Assembly (NCBI GenBank): GCA_026419705.1
Contig: JANZYY010000166.1
Span: 1 to 9,721 of the forward strand
Reading direction: 5' to 3'
From: Fischerella sp.
Lineage (GTDB): Bacteria > Cyanobacteriota > Cyanobacteriia > Cyanobacteriales > Nostocaceae
Length of the DNA: 9,721 nucleotides
How positions within the stretch are numbered: position 1 is the first letter of the stretch; each line of letters opens with the position of its first letter. Of the stretch, positions 1 through 6,624 are shown piece by piece. The notes beneath the pieces were generated by a model. It was given only the letters and a program-made list of their open reading frames with translations, ran no database searches and had not been told where the DNA came from. Both the position numbers and the translations under genes were made by a program.

Positions 1-19
1 AGATGTGTATAAGAGACAG
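1..19. other. Tn5/Nextera mosaic-end adapter (library artefact)
   Basis: The first 19 bases are exactly AGATGTGTATAAGAGACAG, the Tn5 transposase mosaic end used in tagmentation libraries. A perfect match at the very edge of the sequence is best explained by untrimmed adapter at a contig end, not by genomic DNA. Read on the minus strand it adds the false residues CLLYTS to the end of the truncated gene next to it. It also implies that the window starts at a contig end, so nothing can be concluded about the genes further left. Confidence 0.96.
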
Positions 20-468
20 GCTAAAGTCACTGGTCGGTCAAAGGTAATAGTAAGCGTAGCATTACCTCCCCGACTAGGACCACGAGCATCTATTCCCCAG
101 CGCAGATATGGTCTGTTAATACCGCCGTAGGGACCAGGAGCAACTCCATAGGGAACAGCGCCCAGATTTCCCGGAGACCTTTCTGGCGATTCATCACGGA
201 TAATTCCAGCTGGATTTTCCGTCATTTGAAATCTGGTGTTGACGCCGCCGATGTTGAAAGTTTGATTGAAATTTGCTTTTTGAAAATTGCTCTCGCCCCA
301 GTTGAGAGTGGCTGGTCTTGAACCAGCCGGACAGCTTGTTTGTGTTTGTGCTAAAACTTTTTGATTGGAAACGCTCCCCCATAAGGGGACTTGGGGAATG
401 GCAAACAGCACAGTCAGCAGTGTATTCTGGAAGATATGAAAATTTAAGTGCTTAAATAAAGCTTTCAT
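20..468 (-). CDS. Secreted surface protein, N-terminal fragment cut by contig end
   Basis: The frame starts at ATG (468-466) and stays open through the left edge; 149 complete genomic codons remain before the adapter. AGGA (476-479 on the plus strand as TCCT) lies seven bases upstream, which supports this start. Residues 1-40 look like a signal peptide: basic start, hydrophobic stretch around 16-30, and VLA before Gln41 as a likely cleavage site. The mature part begins with Cys46-Pro-Ala-Gly and continues with Gly/Asn/Thr-rich beta-strand sequence (LNW at 55-57, FNIGGV at 71-76, LTITFDRPVT at 139-148). This resembles the N-terminal beta-sandwich region of large cyanobacterial DUF11-type or other adhesin-like surface proteins, but no family can be assigned from the fragment. 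It is the last visible gene of the cluster, 119 bases downstream of the OmpA-type gene and separated from it by a hairpin. The full protein is probably longer. The last residues before the edge (CLLYTS) come from adapter and should be removed. Confidence 0.8.
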
Positions 469-537
469 TGTTGGTTCCTAAACATCACCAAATAAATATG
501 TAGAGACGGGCTGTTTGAAGCGTGTGTAAAGGCAAAA

Positions 538-589
538 GAATGATGAATGATGAACAGACAAATATTTCATAATTCATCATTCATCATTC
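538..589. repeat. 17-bp perfect inverted repeat built from ATTCATC heptads
   Basis: Bases 538-554 are the exact reverse complement of 573-589, with an 18-base loop. Each arm consists of the seven-base unit ATTCATC or its complement, a type of short tandem repeat common between genes in Nostocales. The right arm overlaps the stop codon of the OmpA-type gene (588-590). In the leftward transcript the hairpin therefore forms directly after that gene and is followed by CUUUUGCC, a short U-run. It could act as a weak terminator, an mRNA 3'-end stabiliser or an attenuator before the next gene. The structure is certain from the sequence; the role is inferred. Confidence 0.8.
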
Positions 590-2858
590 ATAATTTCCTA
601 GCAGGTTCTATTTGCAGGTCTTGTTCTTGTGGTTCAACGATCAGGTCGATTCCTCTGATGTCTTTGTAGATGATTTCTACACGGCGATCGCGTGCATAAT
701 CTAGGCGAGTTCTACCTTCAGTAGCACGCTGGGTTTCGCCAAAAGAACGAAAAGTCATTCTTTCTGGGGCGACGCCCTTACGCAATAAGTAATTTCTCAC
801 AGACAACGCCCGGCGTTTCCCCAGTGCAAAGTTGTATTCATTGCTGGCGCGGGGATCGGTGTGACCTTCTAATTCAATGACGATAAACGGATATTGCTGC
901 AACACTTCTGCTACTCGATCTAAAACAGCAGCACTCTCTTTACTGATGAAAGATTTGTCAAGTGCAAAGTGTACATTGTTTGGTGCTTGTATCCGAATTG
1001 GCGGTGGTGGTGGCGGTGGTGCTGGAGGTGGCGGCGGTGGTGGCGGTACGGGTCGCGAAGTACACTGAAAAGGTAGAGTAGGAGTTGGTTGACTGTTGGG
1101 AGTGAGATTGGGTAATGTGCCAGCAGGACCAATGATTGCCGCCACGGCGGGTTCAGATGTACCGTATTGTGGATCGGTGGCGATCGCACTTACTGCATCC
1201 CCTATTTGCAAATTCTCCACTGTGGCGCTAAAGTTACCTCCCTCATCCACGGATACGGTTGTCAAGGGTTCGCTCAAAGCTCCGTAACCTGGTTGATAAA
1301 GTGCTTGTTTGCCTGTTTGATAGTCGCCCAAGCGATAAATTGTTACCTGCGAACCGCGATCGGCTTTACCTTGCAAGGTAACATTATTACCTGTAGGCGG
1401 AAACGCTCTTTGGGTAAATGCCGGTGCATTAATGGCACCATTCCCCGTTTCTAGGCGACGGTTATCAGAATCTCGCTGAGGGTTCGGTCCGTCGCCCACT
1501 TGAAAGTCGCTTACATCCAGATTTTGCTGGCTATTGAGGTCAATACTCAAACCCTCTAATGCTGCAAATTTATTGTTTTGGATGATATTGCGTATGGCTG
1601 GGGTATTCCTACCGACATCGTTCCTTGAGAAAGCTGATACTACCACTCCAGGTCCGGTTTGATGGTCAATTTCGTTATCAACTACCCGATGATTGCTACC
1701 CATCAAGTAAACGGCTGACCGTCGCAAACGCCTGCCATTATGGGTAATTTTGTTATTTTGAATTTTAACGTTACCTTGTGGTTTGAATAAATATACGCCA
1801 GCTCCATCATTACCGCAAATTAAATTGCCGACAACCAGGGACTGGTTTAACAGACCTTCAAAGCGCAGAGCATCAGGCATTCCGGCAATCCCATTGCCGA
1901 CGATAATGTTTTCTTTTACTACCGTATTTTCACCATATACAGAGGTAATAATAGCACTGCCATCATGGTAATAAATACGGTTGCGGCGAATTGTTGCCCC
2001 TTGGGAATTAAAAACGTAAACCCCGAATGCCGATGTTGTCTGGGGCATTTTTTCATCGGTGGTCAATCCCAACCAGTTGTTTTCAATCAGAACATTTTTT
2101 GGGGCTACATCTGACTCGTGGAATGGAAAATCATCGTTAGGTGGTTGCTGGCGGCTGGTATCTGGAGGTGGAAAACGATGAGCAATGACAATATCTCCCG
2201 GCGGTGTAGTGAGAGTCACTGGCTTGAGATTAGTATCAAAAGCTATATTTCCGAGAATCTGTTTGACGGGACTAGCCGTGAAACCGTAAATGCTCAAACC
2301 ACGAATAGTGACGCCATCAGCAACAACAGTGAACCCGCGCAATACTTCTTTGCCTGGTGCGGGGGTTATTGTTACCATAGGTACAGGAATCGCTATTTCC
2401 GCAGTCGCTGAACTTTTCGGATCGTATCCTGGCTGAGTGCTGCCATCTATAACTAATCCGGGAGTTGCCAAATCTGGCAGTTGTGATTGTAACTGGATAG
2501 TAGTTGCACTCTTTTGTAGATTAAACTCGATGCGAGAACCATCAGTTGTTGGTGTAATCTGTGTTTTTTCCGCATCACTAAGTTTATCAACACTGAGCGT
2601 ACCATTGACTACTTCAATCGCTTCCCGCAAAGTCAAGGCGCTGTCAGGCGTGGGACTACCATCTTGATTGCTATTTACCACCACCCGCAATGAAGAAGAG
2701 GGGGAGGGTGTTTGGGCAACTGCAATATCTGAATATAAAAGTAAAAGGTAAAAGGTAAAGGGTAAAAGGGAAACTATTCGTTTTGCCTTCTGCTTCTTGC
2801 CTTTTATCTTTTTTCTTCTTCCTTCTTTGTTCTTTGTTTCAACTTTCAACCTGAACAT
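588..2858 (-). CDS. CSLREA-like / parallel beta-helix / OmpA-type peptidoglycan-binding protein
   Basis: This 756-residue protein is probably exported and tethered to peptidoglycan. Residues 1-48 form an unusual signal peptide: 14 Lys/Arg within the first 27 residues, a hydrophobic core at 29-43, and cleavage likely after IAVA (48). Residues 57-86 match the CSLREA-type start (VVVNSN, then ALTLREAI). Residues about 175-440 hold repeated NN/GN turns with short beta strands (IENNWLG, IRRNRI, VKENIIVGNG, IQNNKITHNG), as in right-handed parallel beta-helices of the NosD/pectate-lyase type; no catalytic residues can be assigned. Residues about 485-575 look Ig-like. A polyproline run (605-620) leads into an OmpA C-terminal domain (621-735) with GHTD, NFALGKRRA and ARDRRVEI. 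Asp668 and Arg683, 15 residues apart, match the pair that binds diaminopimelate in OmpA domains. There is no membrane barrel of its own, so it may work with the upstream barrel protein. The ATG is supported by AGGAG six bases upstream, and there is no other ATG before the mature part. Confidence 0.9.
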   Translation of the reverse strand: MFRLKVETKNKEGRRKKIKGKKQKAKRIVSLLPFTFYLLLLYSDIAVAQTPSPSSSLRVVVNSNQDGSPTPDSALTLREAIEVVNGTLSVDKLSDAEKTQITPTTDGSRIEFNLQKSATTIQLQSQLPDLATPGLVIDGSTQPGYDPKSSATAEIAIPVPMVTITPAPGKEVLRGFTVVADGVTIRGLSIYGFTASPVKQILGNIAFDTNLKPVTLTTPPGDIVIAHRFPPPDTSRQQPPNDDFPFHESDVAPKNVLIENNWLGLTTDEKMPQTTSAFGVYVFNSQGATIRRNRIYYHDGSAIITSVYGENTVVKENIIVGNGIAGMPDALRFEGLLNQSLVVGNLICGNDGAGVYLFKPQGNVKIQNNKITHNGRRLRRSAVYLMGSNHRVVDNEIDHQTGPGVVVSAFSRNDVGRNTPAIRNIIQNNKFAALEGLSIDLNSQQNLDVSDFQVGDGPNPQRDSDNRRLETGNGAINAPAFTQRAFPPTGNNVTLQGKADRGSQVTIYRLGDYQTGKQALYQPGYGALSEPLTTVSVDEGGNFSATVENLQIGDAVSAIATDPQYGTSEPAVAAIIGPAGTLPNLTPNSQPTPTLPFQCTSRPVPPPPPPPPAPPPPPPPIRIQAPNNVHFALDKSFISKESAAVLDRVAEVLQQYPFIVIELEGHTDPRASNEYNFALGKRRALSVRNYLLRKGVAPERMTFRSFGETQRATEGRTRLDYARDRRVEIIYKDIRGIDLIVEPQEQDLQIEPARKL
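684..691. repeat. HIP1 palindrome GCGATCGC (five copies in window)
   Basis: Perfect GCGATCGC copies are at 684-691, 1180-1187, 3982-3989, 5626-5633 and 6530-6537; near-matches also occur. HIP1 is strongly over-represented in many cyanobacterial chromosomes, so this is the main evidence for the host group. All five are in coding sequence, and none lies in the 1.6 kb gap at 7560-9172. Confidence 0.9.
999..1046 (-). repeat. Proline-codon run encoding the linker before the OmpA domain
   Basis: Sixteen codons encode eight prolines, one alanine and seven prolines (residues 605-620). On the plus strand this reads as a GGC/GGT/GGA run, which also creates a false Gly-rich ORF. The run joins the beta-helix/Ig-like part to the peptidoglycan-binding domain and should behave as a stiff rod-like spacer. 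Mixed CCA/CCG/CCC/CCT codons suggest that it is maintained by selection, though slippage could change its length. Confidence 0.85.
2743..2833. repeat. Degenerate heptanucleotide repeats inside the signal-peptide coding region
   Basis: Bases 2743-2770 are four consecutive seven-base units (AAAAGGT, AAAAGGT, AAAGGGT, AAAAGGG). Bases 2785-2833 continue as seven related units (GCCTTCT, GCTTCTT, GCCTTTT, ATCTTTT, TTCTTCT, TCCTTCT, TTGTTCT). Such short tandemly repeated repetitive sequences are a hallmark of heterocystous cyanobacteria and normally lie between genes. Here they encode the Lys-rich start and most of the hydrophobic core of the OmpA-type protein's signal peptide. Because seven is not a multiple of three, three units are read as seven residues. 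Confidence 0.8.
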
Positions 2859-3078
2859 TACTCGCTCCTATCACACCACATATGAAAAGGATGAAGAAAA
2901 ACGAACCACAAAGGACACGTAGACGCGCCTTCTTCGGCTTCCTGTTAGGGTAGGAATAAGAGTTTGAGAGAGTTTTTGCGTAAGTCATAACTCTTTTAAC
3001 TTTCATCCTTCTGACTTTTGCACCCTGAACAATTAAAAACTCAAGGGATTCAATTTTTAATTTTGAATTTTTAATTTT
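2859..3078. other. 220-base intergenic gap composed mainly of dispersed repeats
   Basis: This gap separates the barrel gene from the OmpA-type gene, and no ORF in it is convincing. Reading left to right it holds a segment around 2902-2952 resembling a dispersed cyanobacterial repeat (AACCACAAAGGACAC, then CGTAGACGCGCC). Next, at 2950-2995, is a segment that on the minus strand contains ACTTACGCAAAAACTC, a motif I recall as frequent between genes in Nostocales. Then come pyrimidine-rich units at 3001-3030 and an ATTTTTA heptad array at the right end. I see no clear factor-independent terminator, so co-transcription across the gap is possible, as is a separate promoter for the OmpA-type gene. 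Confidence 0.55.
2865..2869 (-). promoter_or_regulatory. Shine-Dalgarno AGGAG fixing the start of the OmpA-type gene
   Basis: AGGAG on the minus strand lies six bases before the ATG at 2858-2856. It matters because the first 27 residues are oddly lysine-rich and repeat-encoded and might otherwise be dismissed as a false extension. No other ATG occurs in frame before the signal-peptide core. Confidence 0.7.
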
Positions 3079-3082
3079 TCAT
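3053..3082. repeat. ATTTTTA/ATTTTGA heptad array abutting a stop codon
   Basis: The units ATTTTTA, ATTTTGA, ATTTTTA and ATTTTTC follow each other without gaps. The array ends on the stop codon (3081-3079) of the barrel gene. This is a heptanucleotide repeat of the type common in filamentous cyanobacteria. Confidence 0.8.
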
Positions 3083-6000
3083 TCCCGAAGGGTGGCTGGC
3101 TGGTTTTGCGCTGTCGGTATTTCAGACTCTTGTTGTTGCTTGGGTACTGGTTCCTGCAAACCAAAGCCGCCCCAAAGTTCATTCAGTTTCAGGCTGATAT
3201 TCACATATAAACCACCTTCAGAACGGTAGCCAGTAAAGTCTCGGTCATCGACGCTACCGAAGCTGTAGCCAAGACCTAAACGTAAATCGGGAGTGACGTA
3301 ATAGCCAGTTTCTAGGGCAAAACCGAGTTCGTCGTAGTCAGTACCGCTGTTGGAGTTCTGACCTATCCACCTTCCCTCGACGGCTAAATCGGTGCGATAA
3401 CCGAGTTTGTAAGTTGCCCGCAGTTGGGCTAGATTAGTGCTTCCGTCGTATCTGTCATCGTCATAGTAGGTGACGCCGTTACGGAAAGCGTATTTGCCAT
3501 AAAACTCCCAGCGCCAGTTGGGGGCATATATACCTTCTGCGGAGAAAATATGACCTGTTGCTGTACTACCTGTGAGTTGAGTTTCTGGAATTGAGTCAAA
3601 GTTTTGCCGCCACTCGTATTTCAGCAAGCCGTTGAATTTATCGTTGGTGGGGTCGCGGTATGCTAGACCGAGTTTGAGGCTGGCTGTGTCTCCCAGTTCT
3701 TGGAATCTGATTCCATCGGTAATCAGACTGGAGGAGGGAAGATAGACGTTTGCTTCGCCAGCTTGTTGGTAGCGGACTAGTGCTGTGAAAGCGGGAGAAA
3801 GTTTGCCAGCTGCTGCTGCTGATATGACCAAGTTGTCGCCTTGGTCGCCATCACGATATTCAAATTGAGCCTTGGCTTTGAAGTTGGGATTATCAGTGTA
3901 TTCAAGTCCGAGACTGTAGACGGAACCGGCAAATAATCCCAAAGTAGAAGCGGTTTGCCCAACTGCGTAGTATTGCGGATAGCGATCGCCAGCGGCTGTG
4001 GCATTAAAGATGTTCTTGAATACGTATTGATAACCCAGGTTGACTTTTAACCCCGGTGCTACTTTCCAACCCTGACCGATACCAACAGCGCCCTGTCCTT
4101 GCAAACCGTTGAAGCCGGAAAGCACAGAATAACGACCTGTAAGGGTAGTATCATCCCACAATTTTTGATCCAGAATCGTATCCAAGGTAGTAAGGGAGTT
4201 CCCCGGCAATAATTCGCTGTCATCGTAAAATTGGTGTGCCAGTCGTAATGTCACCCCTGGGGCTGCTTTCCAGTCCAACCCTAAAGTAGTGCGGTTGGGA
4301 TACAAGGGGTCAGAGTCGCCCAAATTCAGTTCGTTTTGCGCCTGGAAGGTCAATGATTCAGCTAGTGGTAACTTCAAACGAGATACGAGCTGATCGGCAT
4401 CGCCGTCCAAGTCATCACCAATACGGTCATCACGAGAACGATTGACGTATTCCCAGCTGGCATCGGCATTACCCAGCTTTTGCAGAATCCCCGCCCGTAA
4501 GGTTCGCAGTTCGTTATTGACTTTTTCACCCGGCCGTGCTTGCGGCTGGGGGTCGAATAAGTCAAAGAAGTTGGTGATGGAACTAGGAGCTGTGCCGTAG
4601 TTTTCTTCTACGTCGTAGGCGACTCTCAAGCTGGTCAGCTGACTCAGCCTGGCTAATAAAGATGCCCCGTAGCGTGTTTGTCCAGGTGTAAAGCTAAAGG
4701 TGGCGTTATTGGAGAAATTCGGCTCGACTGCCCGATAATAGGCTTGACCGAACAGATTTTCAGTAATGTTACCAAAAGCCTCCAAGCGGTAAGCATTGCC
4801 ACTCACCTCATCACCAGTGAGTAAGTTGTTGTTGGAGTGGGCAAATTCCCCAACAATCTTACCTGCATTTCCCAAAGAGACTAAGAAATCTGTGCCGAAT
4901 AGTTCAAAATCTTGGTCCCCTTGGTCTTCCCGCAAGTAACTGAGGGCGCCGAAGGTCTTGTTTTCAAGATCGTGGGAAAGGTTGTATTGCAGTCGTCCAC
5001 CAACAAGATTGGCATCTTCACCGCCTTCATTTTGGTAGGTGACGACAACTCGCCTGACCAAAGTTGAACCAAAGGGGTTGAGTTCAGTGGCAAAAACCGG
5101 ACGGTTAAATCGCAGTGTACCGCGATCGTAATCTATTTCGTAATCTGAACCGCGCAGCATCTGTTTGCGCTCAATCACTGTACCGGGACGGTTGATTTCT
5201 TCTGCTTCTATATAGACGATTTCACTACCAGGAACTAAAAGGCGTTTGGAAAGGAAGTAGTAGCCGCTGGTTCCATCGGGAACGATCGTATCTCGTTGGA
5301 AGCCCTCAATATTATTGGCATACATCCCTGTAATTTGCAGGTTGCCAAAGTTGTAGTTCGCCTTGAAGCCGTGTAACTGGCGGGAGGTCGCGGTATACAG
5401 TTGTGAGGTTCTGGTAAATTCATTCGTGCTGTAGTCCCCCCACATGAAGTAATCTGGTTCTGCTCCCGATATCGAAGGAGTACGCTCTAAGCGAGCATAG
5501 AAACTATCAATAGAGGGAGTAGTAGCGGTAGAGGTGGAACTATCACCGTAGACAGGATAGGGTTGTTCGCAGAACTGAACACCACCAAACAGGCGATTTC
5601 TACCTTCGCAGTCTTGGTTGATCGCGCGATCGCTATTGAATGCGCCTGTAAATAACCAATCTCCTACTTTACCTGTGGCAAAGACAGCAGCATATAAGTC
5701 TGCTGTTGTGCCTTCGTCAATCTCGTCGGGATTGAGAAACTCTCCAAAACTTCCCCAGTAATTAGTTCCTCCCTGACCAATCCGCAAATTAATTACCCCT
5801 GTTACTAGTGAAGGGCGGAGATAAGTAGTGAATTCAACTTGGGTATAGGCTTCAATCGGTGCTTCTCCAAATTCCTCCTCCAGGGAATTATCTGTTTGTT
5901 GCGGAAATGTCGGATTTCTCAGGTCGCTCAATTCTCTGGGGGTAATGAGTGGAGTTTTCTGCACCTTATCTATCGCAGCTCGAATCCGGACTTGTTGGGG

Positions 6001-6624
6001 TTTGAGATCCGATTGCAAAGTGGCGGTGAATTCACCATCAATGGCACGTACCTGAAATCCGCCTTGGTCTTTGTTTTGGTCTGTACCGACAAATTTACCA
6101 GCGCTACTAGTGAAAGTGACGATCGCATCTTTGCGAATGACTTCACCTTTGGCATCAACAATTTGTCCTTGCAGTTTAATTGTTGAACGTCCATCTGCTT
6201 GGACTCGGGGATCGCCTACAGGTGCAATTTCCAGTTTGACTTTTGGCTGTCCAGGTGTCGGGGGGATAATTTTGGGTGCGCCATCTGTTGGAGAAGTTGG
6301 TTGTTGCAGTGGAGAGTTTGGGTTTTGTTGAAATTCAGTCGCAGGATCTTGTTGCAATACTGAGTTGGGATCGCCTGAAAATGGGGAAGTTTGGGAGATA
6401 AATACAGGCGGTGATATGGCTTCTGAGAAGTTCTCCGTGTCTGGGTGTGTTTGTGTCCCCGTGTCCTCTGCGACGCTAGCAAAAGCGGCTGTTGGGAAAA
6501 TTGTCTCTGCACCAAAAAACAAAGGAGAAGCGATCGCCAAACATAAAGGTAACATTCCAGCGCAACCCTTACTCGCTAAGGCCAGGCGCAGAATACCGAT
6601 CTCAAAAAACTTGTTTGTTTTCAT
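3079..6624 (-). CDS. Large outer-membrane beta-barrel protein with Ig-like (Big_1-type) N-terminal domain
   Basis: This 1181-residue protein is probably an outer-membrane barrel that displays or exports a partner. Residues 1-49 are a long signal peptide with AFA before Ser50. Residues about 55-125 are a Gln/Pro/Asn-rich spacer. Residues about 127-220 resemble an invasin/Big_1-type Ig-like domain (ADGRSTIKLQGQIVDAKG, VTFTSSAGKF, ATLQSD). From about 260 to 1149 there are many alternating amphipathic strands separated by Asp/Asn/Gly turns, typical of a large barrel; the last strand (GGLYVNISLKL, 1137-1147) precedes a Gln-rich tail. Residues 465-510 contain a non-barrel motif (LLVPGSEIVYIEAEE, DYEIDYDRGTLRFNRPV) recalling a module in large proteobacterial OmpA/DUF11 surface proteins. 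Cys339 and Cys352 could form a disulphide. No TonB box or plug domain is visible. The start overlaps the preceding stop as ATGA, and GAGGG lies upstream, so translation is probably coupled to the DUF11 gene. Confidence 0.9.
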   Translation of the reverse strand: MKTNKFFEIGILRLALASKGCAGMLPLCLAIASPLFFGAETIFPTAAFASVAEDTGTQTHPDTENFSEAISPPVFISQTSPFSGDPNSVLQQDPATEFQQNPNSPLQQPTSPTDGAPKIIPPTPGQPKVKLEIAPVGDPRVQADGRSTIKLQGQIVDAKGEVIRKDAIVTFTSSAGKFVGTDQNKDQGGFQVRAIDGEFTATLQSDLKPQQVRIRAAIDKVQKTPLITPRELSDLRNPTFPQQTDNSLEEEFGEAPIEAYTQVEFTTYLRPSLVTGVINLRIGQGGTNYWGSFGEFLNPDEIDEGTTADLYAAVFATGKVGDWLFTGAFNSDRAINQDCEGRNRLFGGVQFCEQPYPVYGDSSTSTATTPSIDSFYARLERTPSISGAEPDYFMWGDYSTNEFTRTSQLYTATSRQLHGFKANYNFGNLQITGMYANNIEGFQRDTIVPDGTSGYYFLSKRLLVPGSEIVYIEAEEINRPGTVIERKQMLRGSDYEIDYDRGTLRFNRPVFATELNPFGSTLVRRVVVTYQNEGGEDANLVGGRLQYNLSHDLENKTFGALSYLREDQGDQDFELFGTDFLVSLGNAGKIVGEFAHSNNNLLTGDEVSGNAYRLEAFGNITENLFGQAYYRAVEPNFSNNATFSFTPGQTRYGASLLARLSQLTSLRVAYDVEENYGTAPSSITNFFDLFDPQPQARPGEKVNNELRTLRAGILQKLGNADASWEYVNRSRDDRIGDDLDGDADQLVSRLKLPLAESLTFQAQNELNLGDSDPLYPNRTTLGLDWKAAPGVTLRLAHQFYDDSELLPGNSLTTLDTILDQKLWDDTTLTGRYSVLSGFNGLQGQGAVGIGQGWKVAPGLKVNLGYQYVFKNIFNATAAGDRYPQYYAVGQTASTLGLFAGSVYSLGLEYTDNPNFKAKAQFEYRDGDQGDNLVISAAAAGKLSPAFTALVRYQQAGEANVYLPSSSLITDGIRFQELGDTASLKLGLAYRDPTNDKFNGLLKYEWRQNFDSIPETQLTGSTATGHIFSAEGIYAPNWRWEFYGKYAFRNGVTYYDDDRYDGSTNLAQLRATYKLGYRTDLAVEGRWIGQNSNSGTDYDELGFALETGYYVTPDLRLGLGYSFGSVDDRDFTGYRSEGGLYVNISLKLNELWGGFGLQEPVPKQQQESEIPTAQNQPATLRE

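Noticed and set aside
194..382. 62-codon minus-strand frame
   Set aside because: It lies in another frame inside the truncated secreted-protein gene, which has a signal peptide and ribosome-binding site; this frame has neither.
877..1068. Plus-strand ORF with a long glycine run
   Set aside because: It is the complement of the proline-codon linker and OmpA domain on the minus strand; the Gly run has no independent support.
2743..2833. CRISPR or minisatellite array
   Set aside because: Units are seven bases with no spacers; they are heptad repeats in coding sequence.
3079..6624. TonB-dependent receptor or inverse autotransporter
   Set aside because: No TonB box or plug domain is visible, and the Ig-like domain precedes the barrel, unlike in intimin/invasin proteins, where the barrel comes first.
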